In this document: one piece after another, positions 9,725 through 21,779 of the stretch | How positions within the stretch are numbered: the first letter of the stretch is position 1 | How the letters are laid out: each line of letters opens with the position of its first letter | Assembly (NCBI RefSeq): GCF_040802235.1 | Contig: NC_133170.1 | Coordinates: 2,805,001-2,869,000, forward strand | Length of the DNA stretch: 64,000 nt | Direction: 5' to 3' | From: Manis javanica | Lineage: Eukaryota; Chordata; Mammalia; Pholidota; Manidae | Notes under the pieces: model-generated | Seen by the model: only the letters and a program-made list of their open reading frames with translations | Database searches by the model: none | Told to the model about the DNA's origin: nothing | Translations under genes and position numbers: made by a program

Positions 9725-12570
9725 CATGGATATTCTGTTGCCGGCCTTCGGGGAAATGTCAAGCAATTCCCTAATAACTCAGAAGGTGACAAATATTATA
9801 ATTCCTTTCCCTTGGGGCTTCATTCTCTTGAATCTAAATTTCAAAGTTTTGAAGATACTAAAGACATTCCAAGGGGAAGGAACTAAAATGGTTTCTACCT
9901 CCTGGAGAAAGATCCGGAGCTCTGCAGGAAGCATCCTTCCGGAGGGCCGTAGGCTAAGGAGGGGTCAGAGAAGGGTGGACGAGGCTGTCTGGTTTTATGT
10001 TACTGTTTCCTCCTCTTATTCACCTACCCTTGAGTGCAGCCTTAATAAAAAATCCCCAGCTTGTCTCAGCTGTTACCTGGGTATCCAAATAAGGATCACA
10101 AAGCCCCCTCAGTGGTGGAAGGACAGAATGGCCCTCTGGTAGCAGTAATTATCAAGAGAGCTTTAAAGTAGGGACTGAAAACAGGTATCATCTTGAATGC
10201 AACACCAGTCAGTTAGCAATGGTGCCTGGAGCACTGTTGAGAAAGATTCCAGAGGCCACAGCCAGGTTCAGCAGAAAGGAATGCTTTGATCAATCACTGC
10301 TACGCATCATGAATAGACAGAGAGTAGGAATGAAGATGGATGACGAAGACCATCCTTGCCCTAAAGGAAGTTGCATGTCAAGAAACAAGGGTTATAGCCT
10401 TAAGGGATCAGAACAGTCTTTCATTAATCAATTAATTAACCTGATCATTCTTTAATCGCCTTTTACTAAGGAAGAAAATGTACTAAGGAAGCTATCACTT
10501 AACCTAAAATTTCACACCTTTATTTTTCTAGGATATGTGCCTCAATTTCCTTCAAATGTTCACCATCCCACGTGGTTTTCAGATCTCGACTCCAGTCATC
10601 CTCCACAGGGCATGCTCCTGCTTGTCTCTGTACCTTCTAGAACATAAGGCCGAGGACTCACTGGAAAGTGGTGGAGGAGGGAACAGCACAGCCAGATACA
10701 CCCCTGGACACACACAAGCAACAGTGGAAACAAAGAAACAAAACTACCCAGCAGCAAGCTTAGTCTCAAACACCTCTAACAAACACAGGAAGAACAATGG
10801 AAGTTCATCTAAGAAGTATGACACCTCCAGGCAAGAGAGACAAAGAGCCGAACAGAGACACCCCCAGGGGCCAGACTCCAGGGCTCAGATACATGAATTT
10901 TATGCTGGTTACTTCTAAAGATTGATAATTTAACAATTACTGCAGAAATTAAAGGTGAAATGCTTCATTAAATAATATTTAAGAAATAAGACTTATTTGC
11001 CGGGAACTGTAGTAGAGTTGTGTATATATATATATAGTAAAAGGCCTGGAACACAGTTACAAATATTCAACATGTTCTTGGACTATTCTAATTTATTTGT
11101 CTACGTATATGATTATTTCCCACATGTCCACGACCAGAAGTCACCAGGTAGGAACAGCTGAACAGTGCCTAGTCTTCCTTTGAAGAGCTATGTGGTCTCA
11201 CTCAAAGCTGGGCTGTGCAAAGATCCCTTATAAGGCTAGCTCAGTCCCAGGAGAGTTGTGGGGTTTTGTGCTTGTTTGCTTTGATTTTATTAATTCCAGA
11301 GTTTGGCTGATTAAATCAAGTCCCCTGGAGAAAAGCTCTCCTGGAGTTTCCAACACAGCAGCAGCCCGAGTCTCACCGGCTGTCACGCAGGAGAGCCTAC
11401 CGTCCCGGTTCCTGAACAACGCCCAGCCCAGCACGCCAGCTAGTAGGGTGAAAACTGACTGTGGGCTAAGAAAATTAAATTCTTCCTGCTCTGATTTTAT
11501 CAGGCAACTTCTCTCTGTTCCCAGTTCAGTTATGACCCAATACATTCCCATTTATGGAAATTAGAGACGATGTGCCCAGACTAGGAGGACGTAAGAGAAG
11601 ATAGGTGCCAAATGAGGTCTGTGAGGTCAAACGTGTAAAGAACAAAAGTCCTTCTTCAGTCATGCTCGTCTGTCCCAGGCTGTGAAGACTTGGTTCCAGG
11701 AGTGAAGATGTTTTTCTGCCACGTAAGGGCATTCGGCACATTTTCAGCAGATGGCAAGATAAAGTCCATTTGCTTAAGAAGCCACTCCTTCTTTGATGTG
11801 GCTAATTACGACCTCTTGGGGTGCATACCAACCTTATCAGAATTCATCTGGGTAGCGCTCTCTCTTGTAAAAAGGCCTCCTGTCGCTTTAGGATCGTACT
11901 GCTCTCATGCCAGCGGGGCTCCTGGCACCGTGTGATCTCAGGAAGCCCAAGTCCCACACCAGCAACTTGAGTAAGACAGACACAGAAGCTGAGACATAAA
12001 ACTACAGGTGAGGATGTGGGCAGATCTGAAGACTGTAAGTTCCATTTTCATTTTCCCTCATCTTTCCGTTTGTTAACTGTTAACCAGAGGCTTAAATGGT
12101 TTTTCTCAAATGTCTCCCTTTGTTACAGAATAGAACTTACTGATTATAAGAGCAATTTTTTTCCCAACATGGAAAAGGACATGAAGAAAACAGTCCAAGT
12201 TCCCTCTCACCATTTCCAGTGCTACCAGGAAGGTGTGTGTTTATTCTAGACTTTCTTTCCTATATGTATTTAATACATGACTTTCAGTGTTGCTTTAAAA
12301 AAAAAATCAAAAGAGTTTCACACAGAGATATCCACACAAAATGAGTTTTATGAAGATGTTTAAGAGAGACGTCCTAAGTCAGCCTGGTAGACTCAGGGGG
12401 GAAAGAACCAAGGGTCAGTGGGTACAGCAGGGCAATAGAGAGGAAAACCACCTAGGAGATGTGGGAAGAGTCTAAAGCTATCCATGAACAAAGAAACAAA
12501 GAAGACGTCACTGCAGCCCAGAATGTTAAACAGGGGCCACAAAAACAATAGGGATAAAGAAAGATGTCTA
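9725..12570. other. Gene-free stretch
   Basis: No exon or promoter is supported. A weak antisense L2-like phrase (GACCATCCTTGCCCTAAAGGAAG) lies near 10350, and a short TA-dinucleotide tract lies near 11025-11035. The rest appears unique. Confidence 0.5.
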
Positions 12571-12574
12571 CTGC

Positions 12575-12645
12575 ATTTTCAGGGAAATACCCAGAACCTG
12601 GCATAGTAGGTGCTTAATAAATATTGTTTTACTAAGTGAATACCC
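12575..12645 (+). repeat. L2 LINE 3' end fragment
   Basis: ACCTGGCATAGTAGGTGCTTAATAAATATTG is an almost intact L2 3' tail in plus orientation. Upstream L2 sequence has decayed beyond recognition. Confidence 0.65.
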
Positions 12646-12974
12646 TATAATCTCACTTCATTGTATAGTCTTGATCAAATTAGAGCCCAGCAAGTCAGAG
12701 ACAAGTTTATAATAGTTAATGAGCCCAGAAATTAGCTCAAGGAGAGCATTTTGAGAATGAGAAAAAGAAATAGACATCTGATGCTGGCTTTTACTTATGA
12801 AAGAGAAAGAATATAGAGGTAAAGTTATATAGAAAAAGTTATATCTACAAGAGAGATCAGCTGGTGATTATGGCAGACAGTGGGGGTAGGGGGGAATGGT
12901 TAAGTATTTGTCTGGAAAGAGAGCCAAACAGGATGAATCTGGGGACCTGGGGGGATGAATGAACATTTGTGGAG

Positions 12975-13155
12975 GTCTAGCCTTGTGTTCAATCTATTGG
13001 GTTATTTTATTTAACTTGAACGCTGTGACGAAGGGATTCATGATACCCATTTCGAAGTATGGCAGCTGAAGCTCGGAAAGTTTGGTGTCCTGAATCTCTG
13101 AGCTAATAGAGAACAGAATCAATGTCCAAACCCAGGCCTTCATCCTCTAAGCCCA
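12975..13155 (-). repeat. MIR SINE, antisense
   Basis: The order ATTTAACTTGAACGCTGTGACGAAGGG, ATGATACCCATTTCGAAGTATGGCAGCTGAAGCTCGGAAAG, then AATGTCCAAACCCAGG is that of a reverse MIR (decayed 'taatcctcacaacaaccctatgagg...ccattttacagatgaggaaactgaggc...tcgaacccagg'). Confidence 0.65.
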
Positions 13156-13794
13156 GACCTCATTCCGAGGGACCACTGCTCCCCCAGAGCAGGTGTGGGA
13201 GAGGAGTTACCAGACCGATTTGCTATCAGAGCACAGAGAAGACCGCTAGCCTGGGCGTCCTCTGGAAACATGCTCTTGGGTCCCGCTCCAGAATCCTGGT
13301 CCTGAGCCAGAATCCACGGCCATCAGATCCCTGGATGACCGGCATGCATCTTGAAAGCCCATCATATTCCCAAGAACTCAGCACCATCCACTTGGGGGAA
13401 TTTCTGGAATTCTCTACAATGGAATAAAGCAGGTCCAAAGCTGCTATTGCTCCGATCTGGTGTAGAGTGGGCCAGTGCTTCTCAGCACCGTGCACCAAAA
13501 GGCAACTTTCTGCCTGCGTTTGTTCCTCTCCTTCCTATTCACACACCCTTGACAGCCAGTGTTAGCCCATCTCTAGCGCTCAGGTCTCAAAGCACCTCAC
13601 GGCTGTGAGGATGGGCTGGAGGGACCGGAGACGGGTGGGTTCCCGTGCACTGCCGGGGTCTGAGTAACTAAGACCTGAAGCGAGGGCTCCAAGCCAGCGC
13701 GCTCCCTCCCAGTCCCTCCGCACAGAGGCAGCCGGCTCTCGGCCGCTGGACGCAGGGACCTCCCCAGGCTTCCCAGCTCTGTCATCAGCTGCCC

Positions 13795-13960
13795 AGTGAG
13801 TAAGCCTCTCGCCCTTTCTCTGCCTCAGCTGCCTCCCTGTAAATGGGCCTCACCTAGTTCACAGGGACACTAGGAGAGCTAATTAGTGTTTGCAAAGCTT
13901 TGAGAGGCCCTAGATGAAAGAGGCTCTATCAGCGTAAATGATAATCATTATCATCGCCAT
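13795..13960 (+). repeat. MIR SINE, sense
   Basis: GCCTCAGCTGCCTCCCTGTAAATGGG, CACCTAGTTCACAGGGACACTAGGAGAG, then TTTGCAAAGCTTTGAGA and a final run of ATCATTATCATCG match the central and 3' parts of MIR in order. Confidence 0.7.
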
Positions 13961-13964
13961 TATT

Positions 13965-15810
13965 ACATGAAGCATGGATGGCAGATTAAGCATGGGATTT
14001 TATGCCAACGTTCCTGGGATGGTTGATTTCTGGATAAACAAAAAGTGTTGTAGACTATTAATTATTAGGCACCCTCCATTCCCATGTGTGTCCAGGATGC
14101 ATCCTCATGTTCCCTCGGCTGATGATGCAAAAAACAGCCTTCCTTAGTTCCCAAGTGGTGAATTCCCAAGAGATGGTAATGACCAATGATGAGGAAACCT
14201 CTCGAGCTGTGTGTCCCCAGAACCAAGCAGATCCTGCCCCCTGCATGGCTGCGACCGCCCGGCGGACGGTGTGGAGACAGTTCTGAACCTCGCCCACCAA
14301 GGAACCGAATCGCCAAGTCCTTCCAGTTAAAGGGCCCCTTCTCCCTTTCAGACATACTACAAATGAAAGCAGAACTAAATGCTGGGAGAATTTCCAGTCA
14401 CCCCAGATGATCTCACACACAACAAAGGTAGAGAAATCCGTGTGGGATCAAGGCCACTTCTGCTCACTCTGAGTAACACGGAACCGTTCTCCCAGCAGGT
14501 GTTCGGCAGCCCTCTCCTTCTGCTGGGACGGGGCCTGGGGTGGGGGTGACGGGGCTGGAAGCTCCAGGCGCCACCAGGCAGGGGGACGACATCAGCAGAC
14601 CGGGCCTTTGCCGAGAACACCGGAATAAGGGGCATCGGTGTGGCGTCCCCCACTCCTGCGGGCGTCAGGGGGTCTCTGCAATTCCCCGAAACATCCCAAA
14701 GGCCATCTGGGAAGAAGGTTCACAACTTTCTCTAGAGATTTCCAACAGATTCTAGGACCCCAGAGGATTAAGATCCAAATGTTTCCATCCCGTTTAACTT
14801 CACTATTCTTGGATGTGCTGGACGTGCACCATTTCTGTGCCCCTGAAACTTGAATTCACACGGGTTCCTGATACGGCCTGGTAACTGCCTCGGATAGCTT
14901 GGTTTTCCAACTCTCCCTCTGTTATGCTGACGGTGTTTAGGAATAATCCTGATAAGGTCAACATGAGCCCCACAACCTGAGTCTGGTTCTGACCTTATGT
15001 TTAATTAGGGATACTTCGTGGTTCCAAGTCTTTCTCCATTTTGAATAACATTTGTGTTCTGCTGTCCAAGTTTTGGACAAAACGTCTAAAGCTTATACTA
15101 TTCATTTAACTGCCCTTTCATTCTATTAAAATGACTGGACGGGACTATGATTGAAATTCGGTGGAGGGGAAGCTCAGTCTGAGAAAGTATGAATCTCTAT
15201 TTTATTTCAGATGAGCTCCTGGAAACTGTACATATTTTTCCAAAGCAATCCATCAGAATTCACTTGGCAACTGAGCCACCCCACAGGCCCAGTTCCCTCG
15301 GGTGATTTATGAGACTGTCTCTTTCCAGGAAAGCCGAGAGGACCTGGACAACAGCTTCTCACCCAGCAGTTCTTAACTGCAGCTTCCAAGCTAAGCCAGG
15401 AATCAGGAAGGAAGCACAATGACATGCAAAAGCTGCAGGAGTGAAAGAGGAGACGAACGAATTCGATGCGGAGGCCGGCATCCTCCATGAATCACTTTCT
15501 AGCTCAACGACTCTGCATTTCATCACTGATGCGAACATTACTCTAAATGCTGGTTCATACCATGACTCAGACAGGGCCAAGACAGCAACGGATAATACAA
15601 GGATTTTTTTCTGTAATCACACAAAGCCCCTTAGGGCAGTCAGAAGAGCCACGGGATTGGGAGCCACAGGGCTGGAGTCCTTGGCCACCACCTTACTTCC
15701 TGTGTTGGCCTCCAGTTCCAAAATTCTGCACCCATGGGTACTCTAGATTATTTAAGGGCGTCCTGTCGAGGTTTCTGACCAACCTGGGTACTCCCAAGGA
15801 GCTTTTATTG
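13965..15810. other. Gene-free stretch
   Basis: Apparently unique sequence. Overlapping frames at 14058-14653 on both strands are not bounded by credible splice sites and I recognise no protein. No repeat, promoter or RNA gene is visible. Confidence 0.5.
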
Positions 15811-15814
15811 CAAA

Positions 15815-16020
15815 GCTGTTTTCTGCTAAGAGCTGAGCCTGGTGCAAGATATACAAGACAAAGAGGACAATACCCCTGCCCTCAAAGAGCTCCAATCTAG
15901 CAGCATGCCGTTAATAAACCGCTGCAGGATTAGACTAGCGGAGTCGGCAGAGTTGAGTGTGCACACGAGGAGACAGCAAGGCAAGAGCATTGCAAACAGA
16001 GGCAGCAGGCATGCCAAGAC
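15815..16020 (-). repeat. L2 LINE fragment, antisense
   Basis: GAGCCTGGTGCAAGATATACAAGACAAAGAGGACAATACCCCTGCCCTCAAAGAGCTCCAATCTAG reads as reverse L2 ('gtgctaggcactggggatacag...gtccctgccctcatggagctcacagtctag'), followed by a remnant of the 'gacagacattaa' region. Confidence 0.7.
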
Positions 16021-16954
16021 AGGAATATACGTCTGTCCTAGTGACCCAGCCCTGGCAACCTGAAAGGAAACCCCAGGGTCTCTTTATCTCTCTCCCGACT
16101 GCTAATCTGTTTCTGCTTCCTTTATTCTGGACCCTTCTCTGTGCCCTCTATTTCTAGATCTGAGAAAGAAAGACCTATGGAAGGTTCTCAAGTTCATTGT
16201 CACTTAACACTCCTTTCACTTTCCTCCTCCTCCCGCCCTGTGTTGTTCATGCCTAACAGGAGGAAGGGTGGGATGGAAGACGGCAGGTGCCTTTCACCCT
16301 TTCTGCTACAGGGTAAAAATTATTTCATTCCTATACAATTTCCTGCTCAAGTGTATTTACTCCTTTCCCATTGTTCAGCGTGATTGGCATTTCTGGAATA
16401 GCTCTGGGTTCCTCCCTCCATATCATGGGTTGTGAAATAGTCACCAGGTCGCTTCCCTGGGGGCGCAGACTCAGAAGGAAGTAGGTCTGGGCAACGTATG
16501 TTGCCAAAAGTATTCATGTGCTGGTCTTTGTGAAAGATGATGCTATCAGGAGGGCTTTCTGCTGCAGTTATTTTTCCAGCAATGGTTCTGTGTTGGTATT
16601 AACTCCTTCTTTCATCCCATCACCTCCAGGACTAAGGGGATTCGACTGCTAGGCAATGAGCCAACAGTACAAAACCCAGGGTCACGCTCAGATCTTCCCA
16701 CCCGGGACTCATGCCAAGATACTGCACTGACTCTTGCAGTGGGATTACCCAGCACCTACAACAATCTACAGTTCTTATGCTATTGGTTAGAGGAACCTTT
16801 CCCAATAGTGTTTGGTCAAATAACATAGGCTCCCCTAAAAAAGAGCTTTATAATCAAATAATTTGGGGAAATCCTGGGTTTAAAAAGTTTAACAGTCTCC
16901 CTACAGGACTTCTCAGAGCCTTTAAGTGCTAATATGATTTGTAAATCTTCAAGA

Positions 16955-17134
16955 AAGTGGTTCACAAATTTAGCAGATCTTTTATTTCCAAAGGATGCAC
17001 GAATCCCCCTGAGGAACTGTTAAAATCCCTATTGCCAAGCCCCGCCCCCAGAGAGTGAGAGCCCCAGCAGTCCCAGAGTCTGTATAGGGCAGACACCCTG
17101 GCAGCTCAGACACAGGTGACCTTGAGAAGCACCG
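16955..17134 (+). mobile_element. MER5A-like hAT-Charlie DNA transposon
   Basis: Starts AGTGGTTCACAAATTTAGCA, continues GATGCACGAATCCCCCTGAGGAACTGTTAAAA, GCCCCGCCCCCAGAGAGTGAG, and ends CTTGAGAAGCACCG. These correspond to the start, 'aatcacctgggg', 'ggccccacccccagag' and 'tttgagaaccactg' landmarks of MER5A. Its length of about 180 bp is close to the full 189-bp consensus. Non-autonomous: no transposase. Confidence 0.75.
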
Positions 17135-17421
17135 ACCTGGACCATGTCCCTGACGAAGCTCCTCAGAACACACTTCGGGAAATGCCAATGTTGGTGTAGG
17201 GAATTAAGTCAAGGTCAGCCAAAAAAAAAAGGGCTGGTTTGTTTTGTTCCACGGCACCATAGTTCTCATTCACATTAACATGAATACAGTTCTTGTTATA
17301 GCTGCACAACAAAACCCCATTAATGAAAAGAGGCGCACTAACAACAGAATTGAGAAGGGGCAGCCAGCTACTGACAAGGAGACCCCGAGGTTCTGGCATC
17401 TAAAAATAATTCTAGCAGACC

Positions 17422-17466
17422 TAATAATATCACTGTTAATAATATCACTGTTAATAATATCAGTGT
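17422..17466 (+). repeat. Three-copy 15-bp tandem repeat
   Basis: TAATAATATCACTGT occurs at 17422-17436 and 17437-17451. A third copy at 17452-17466 has one change (C to G). It is a small AT-rich slippage array. Confidence 0.9.
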
Positions 17467-17469
17467 CAA

Positions 17470-19180
17470 GGTTTTATTGCTCAGTTTATTTTTAAATATA
17501 ATGATCCGAATCAAAACAGACTTTTTCCAATATCTTTTTAAAGCCAGACAAAGAAGAGAATACTGTATTTGGAGGGGATAAACTTAAACTATTTTAGCAC
17601 TTGGCAAATTATTAGGTTTGTGAATACTGACAGATGACCACTAACACTTCAGAGTTATCAACAGTCCGGCACCAGAAAGTAAACACACCAGTGGGATTTT
17701 CCATTCTTTCGAATCAACAGTATGTGGAATGGGTCCCAGCTGTAGTGAGGCAGGGGGGAAGGTGTCCAATACACACCGGCGGGGCGTCAAAGTGGACAGT
17801 GGGCCTAATGCCTCAGTAGCTCCTTCTCCGGACGCACTCCCTAATCAGGAAACAGCATCTCAGGCAGCACGTCGGTAAAATGAAACCAGTATTTCAAAGA
17901 GGGAAAGTGCAGTGTTCTTAAAATGAAGAGTAACTATGTTTTAACTGGGTTTCTGGAGCCAGTGTTGTGATCTAATATAAGTAATAGTCATTATTGGAGG
18001 ATAATGAGAAGGAGGGTATTTTTTTTATTCTCTTAGAGTGAATCAACTTAACACTATATGCCATTTTAAGAGGAAGAGGGGAGTTTTAGAAACATTGAAA
18101 TTATATAAATTTATTTCCTCTACTTATGGCTTAAAATTTGGTTATGGACAATGTTCACATTATACAGGATTGAATTGGGTGAGGACAAATTGTGTGAGTT
18201 CACTAGGCAGTATTTTTTATTTGACTTCTTTTCAAAGATGGTAACTAGGGACACTCAATATTTAGCTAAGGAATTCCCCTTTTTTATATTAGAATTCTTT
18301 ATTATTAAAGCCATAAGGGAGTCTTAGAGAAATCATGGGATATGTATTGCCAAGACTCATTCATAAGTTAAAGAAACCTCATGTGGTTTGAACCAGGTTC
18401 TTCTCCAACTAAAATACCAGATGCTCCCCAGACATTAAGAATCTTGTTTCTCTGCATCCCTTGGCTCTGCTTGTCTTTCTGTTGGCATTATTCTTCAGCA
18501 AGCTCAGAATGGCTCTTTGGCTACTTCAGGATCATATTTCATTAACATAGCATCAAAGTAAAAAGCAAAGGGCCCTTTCTGAATGGTTTCTGCCAGTGTG
18601 TGATGTGAATGTCTAACAATTGGTTTTCCAGGAAAAAAAGTTCTGGATTGTAGCATTTGCCAAATGGTATAAATACTCTCACCTTAGCCAATTTCAACCC
18701 ACCAACTTGCCAAACTAAACAGGGACTTGGGAATGATGGGCAGTAGTCCATGGAGATACAATACACATAACATAACGTCAGGGGCATAGGTCGTGACAAA
18801 ATACAGTACAACACTTAGAAAGCTATGAGTTTTGAGTACTCACTACCTTTAATATTATTGTAAGTTCATATAATCTAATTTTTAAGAATGGCTGTGTTTA
18901 ACAAGAGATTTGCAAAATTCCTAGAAATTAACACTGGCTCTTGTGGGCCCATATGAGTCAACGTGCCACTAGTCCTGGGAGGGAAGCTCAAGGGAGCCGG
19001 CCAGAGGCCCGTGCCCACATGTAGATCCATCACTGAGGTGCTCTGACCTGGCCAGACCTGGTCGTGTGCTGGGGACAGAATCAGACTGTGAGCGTGCAGA
19101 CTGGGCAAGAGCTGATAATGACGGTAAAGAGTGGTTCTACAATAGAAAATGAGAGGACTGGGCAGGTGGAATGGACATCC
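17470..19180. other. Gene-free stretch
   Basis: AT-rich, apparently unique. I see no recognisable repeat, splice-bounded frame or CpG cluster. Confidence 0.5.
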
Positions 19181-19184
19181 GCCT

Positions 19185-19395
19185 TAAGAGATGAAATACC
19201 TCACCTGTAGACAGGTAGAGTAGCCATAGAATTTATGGTCCACTTTGAGAGTGAATGAAGGTGTTAGAAGCACAGATAAGGAATCTGAGACCCAGACAGG
19301 ACAACTGTCTGGCTTAGAGCCACACACGCCATAGGAGCTCCGGAGCCAGGACTCGAGGCCAAATCCCCCGATTCCCAGCTCAGCGCAGCCCATAG
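19185..19395 (-). repeat. MIR SINE, antisense
   Basis: Carries the reverse MIR signature: GATAAGGAATCTGAGACCCAGACAGG, CTGTCTGGCTTAGAGCCACACACG, GGAGCCAGGACTCGAGGCCAAATCCC. These match 'gatgaggaaactgaggc', 'ttgcccaaggtcacacagc' and 'agagccaggattcgaacccagg'. Confidence 0.75.
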
Positions 19396-19539
19396 ACCTT
19401 CTCCATTGTAATGGTGTCTCATTTTTCTTTCTTGGGGATGGCTGTAAAATACAAAATCCCCAAAAATGAAAGCTCAGAATATATTCTGTATTTTAAATTA
19501 TCTGAAATTTGCTTTTTAAAGTCATATCTCGTACTTCTG

Positions 19540-19985
19540 ACTTTTCAAGGTTTTTATCCAATGTTCTAGCTCTCCGTATATTATGGGTGGGAATATAGAA
19601 TTTTGAGAGCAATTTAACAAAACGAACGGAAGCCTTAAAATCCTCTCTGCCCTTTTACCCAGCCACCGGGCTTCCATGAACTAGTTTAAGGAATGAATCA
19701 CAGATGTGCTCAAATCCTTCACTTTAAGGATATTTCTTGTAGCGTTGTTAATAAGATTGAAAAATTAGATAACTTAAATGGTCAACAGTAGACAAGTAGT
19801 TAGATAGGTTGTAATACGTCAGTCTGCTAAAGAGCCATAAAAATGATGCAAAGAACAGGAAATGGCACAAAGAAAGAAGCATATAATATATGATCCATAA
19901 TATATGATCACACATTTTTGTAGGAAGGAAATGACTGAAAGGATAAACCACACAAAAATATAAACCATAATAACCTCTAATATTG
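19540..19985 (+). mobile_element. Ancient L1M-type LINE 3' fragment
   Basis: ATGGGTGGGAATATAGAATTTTGAGAGCAATTTAAC, CTTTTACCCAGCCACCGGGCTTCC, TTGTTAATAAGATTGAAAAATTAGATAACTTAAATGGTCAACAG and GAGCCATAAAAATGATG run in the order of the L1 ORF2 end and 3' UTR of old subfamilies (L1MC/L1ME-like). It is highly mutated with no open frame. Confidence 0.7.
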
Positions 19986-20884
19986 AAAAGTTGCTTTTGT
20001 ATTTTTTAAAGATTATTTTTATATCTTTTCAAAGATTATTAATGATACATGACGCTCAACTATTTTAACAATCGCTGTGCTCTCCCTGCTGTAGTGCACT
20101 GGCTTCCTTCATGTCCCTGTTGCTGCATTTGTCCTGGCTGACAGTCAATTTAAAACTTTTTCCTGGAGATGAATCTATCCTGGGGCAAAAATAAAAGGAA
20201 TGGGGAAACGGATAAAAACACAAAGAAAAATCTGTATGTAAACATTCAGAAAAAGGTCCGATTCCCTGGCTAGCAAATGCTACAACTTGCAACTCTGTGC
20301 TGACTTTTCCACAACTGTCCTAATTATATTTTAAACTGCCTACTTTGGGAAACTGTTGTAAGACAGCAAACATAGATGTCAACTCAGATCATTTCCAAGA
20401 ACTTCTCCCGTTTCCCATGTAAAAGATGAATTCAGGGAGTCAGGAGCTTTTAAGATGCAGAAAAGACTTGACTGAAGACTGAGACTCTCCAAATAGTTCG
20501 TGAGTCAGAGGATTTAATTTGTTTAATCAGAGGAATAAACTTAAGGATATGAAACAGGGAGGGGAATATCACGGTAAATGAATTTCTTTAACATCCTTTA
20601 AAGGAAAGTTTATGAATGCAAACTTTAACACACACGTACACATGTCCTTTGCAAGTTATAAGGAATTTTCAGCTACCCAAATTCATCTAACTGAACATAA
20701 AATATCACCCAAGCAGCACACATGGTAAGAAGGCCCTGAAGGTAGAAGACTCTTTCCCCCAGATATGGATTTATTTTGCACCTAAATAGTAACTGAAGGA
20801 GTGAAAAAGGAAACACAGACGGTTCTACAGGAATGTTGGCTTCAGGGCCCACATTTTAAAGTTACAGCTATTGTATCAGAAACT

Positions 20885-21062
20885 GAAAATAAGAGTCTGC
20901 ACCCTGGTGCTACAGTTTACCAGCTCATTACCTTGGGAAAATAACTCCCATCTCTAAATCTCAAAATTTTGATCTTAAAATATGGATAAAATCTTTAATG
21001 ATTATACAGTTGAAGCACCATGGCCGTTACACAGGGATGCCCAATAAATATTTATTAAATGA
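20885..21062 (+). repeat. MIR SINE, sense
   Basis: CACCCTGGTGCTACAGTTTACCAGCTCATTACCTTGGGAAAATAACTCCCATCTCTAAATCTCA followed by AATATGGATAAAA and a final CCCAATAAATATTTATTAAATG gives the MIR order from 'ctctgccacttactagctgtgtgaccttgggcaa' to the 3' tail. Confidence 0.7.
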
Positions 21063-21267
21063 ATTTGTAGTGTTTGAGGGATTACTTTGCAGACTGTATA
21101 GATAGTAGTATTTCCTGTTACTATGGTAACAGCAGCTGACACAAAAACATATATTATTTATTCTTTGTGTTTTCTGCCCCTGCCCCAAATACAAGCTGCA
21201 TGAAAATAGGAATTTTTGTCTTTTCTGGTTTGGGTTCTCAATTGTTTATACCTTTTGGAGTTTTTAA

Positions 21268-21390
21268 AATCATTTTTCATTGGAATATAGTTCATATATA
21301 CATATTATATTGGTTTCAGATGAACAATGTAGTGATTCATCAACTGTATACATCACTAAATACTTTTTGGAAGTTAAAACACTCAATGTT
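21268..21390 (-). mobile_element. L1 LINE 3' UTR fragment, antisense
   Basis: The plus strand reads TTCATTGGAATATAGTTCATATATACATATTATATTGGTTTCAGATGAACAATGTAGTGATTCATCAACTGTATACATCACT, the reverse of an L1 3' UTR ('...attgaagtatagttgatttacaatgttgtgttagtttcaggtgtacagcaaagtgattca' pattern). Confidence 0.7.
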
Positions 21391-21684
21391 TTATTTATGG
21401 GTCTCATGCTAAGTGAAGGAACCTCAGGGCAGAGGAATTAAAATGGCCATGGAGAAGTCTGGCTCTGGGCCCTCTCTTCTCAAATAACCTTGATGACCAG
21501 ACCAAGATCTCCATGGCAGAGAGAGCCAGTGCCTTAACACTGCAAATACAATTTTCGCTTAATATGAATTCCATCCGCATCTCAGTAGAATGTGTTTGAA
21601 CTGCTCCAGTACACATCTTGGGACAAGAAAGCTAGGGAAAATTTAAGTTAGACCAACTTATATTGTACAGTAAGAAGCTGGTCG

Positions 21685-21775
21685 CCCTCCCCTTGAGCAG
21701 AAGCTCCCTAAGGTCGGGGGTTCATCTCCAGCACCGGACACAGAGCCTGTAACATACTGCCCTGCAATAAGCAGT
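21685..21775 (+). repeat. L2 LINE 3' end fragment
   Basis: AGCAGAAGCTCCCTAAGGTCGGGGGTTCATCTCCAGCACCGGACACAGAGCCTG follows the L2 phrase 'agactgtgagctccttgagggcagggactgt...ccccagcgcctagcacagtgcctg'. The final polyadenylation-like tail is degraded. Confidence 0.55.
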
Positions 21776-21779
21776 GGTG

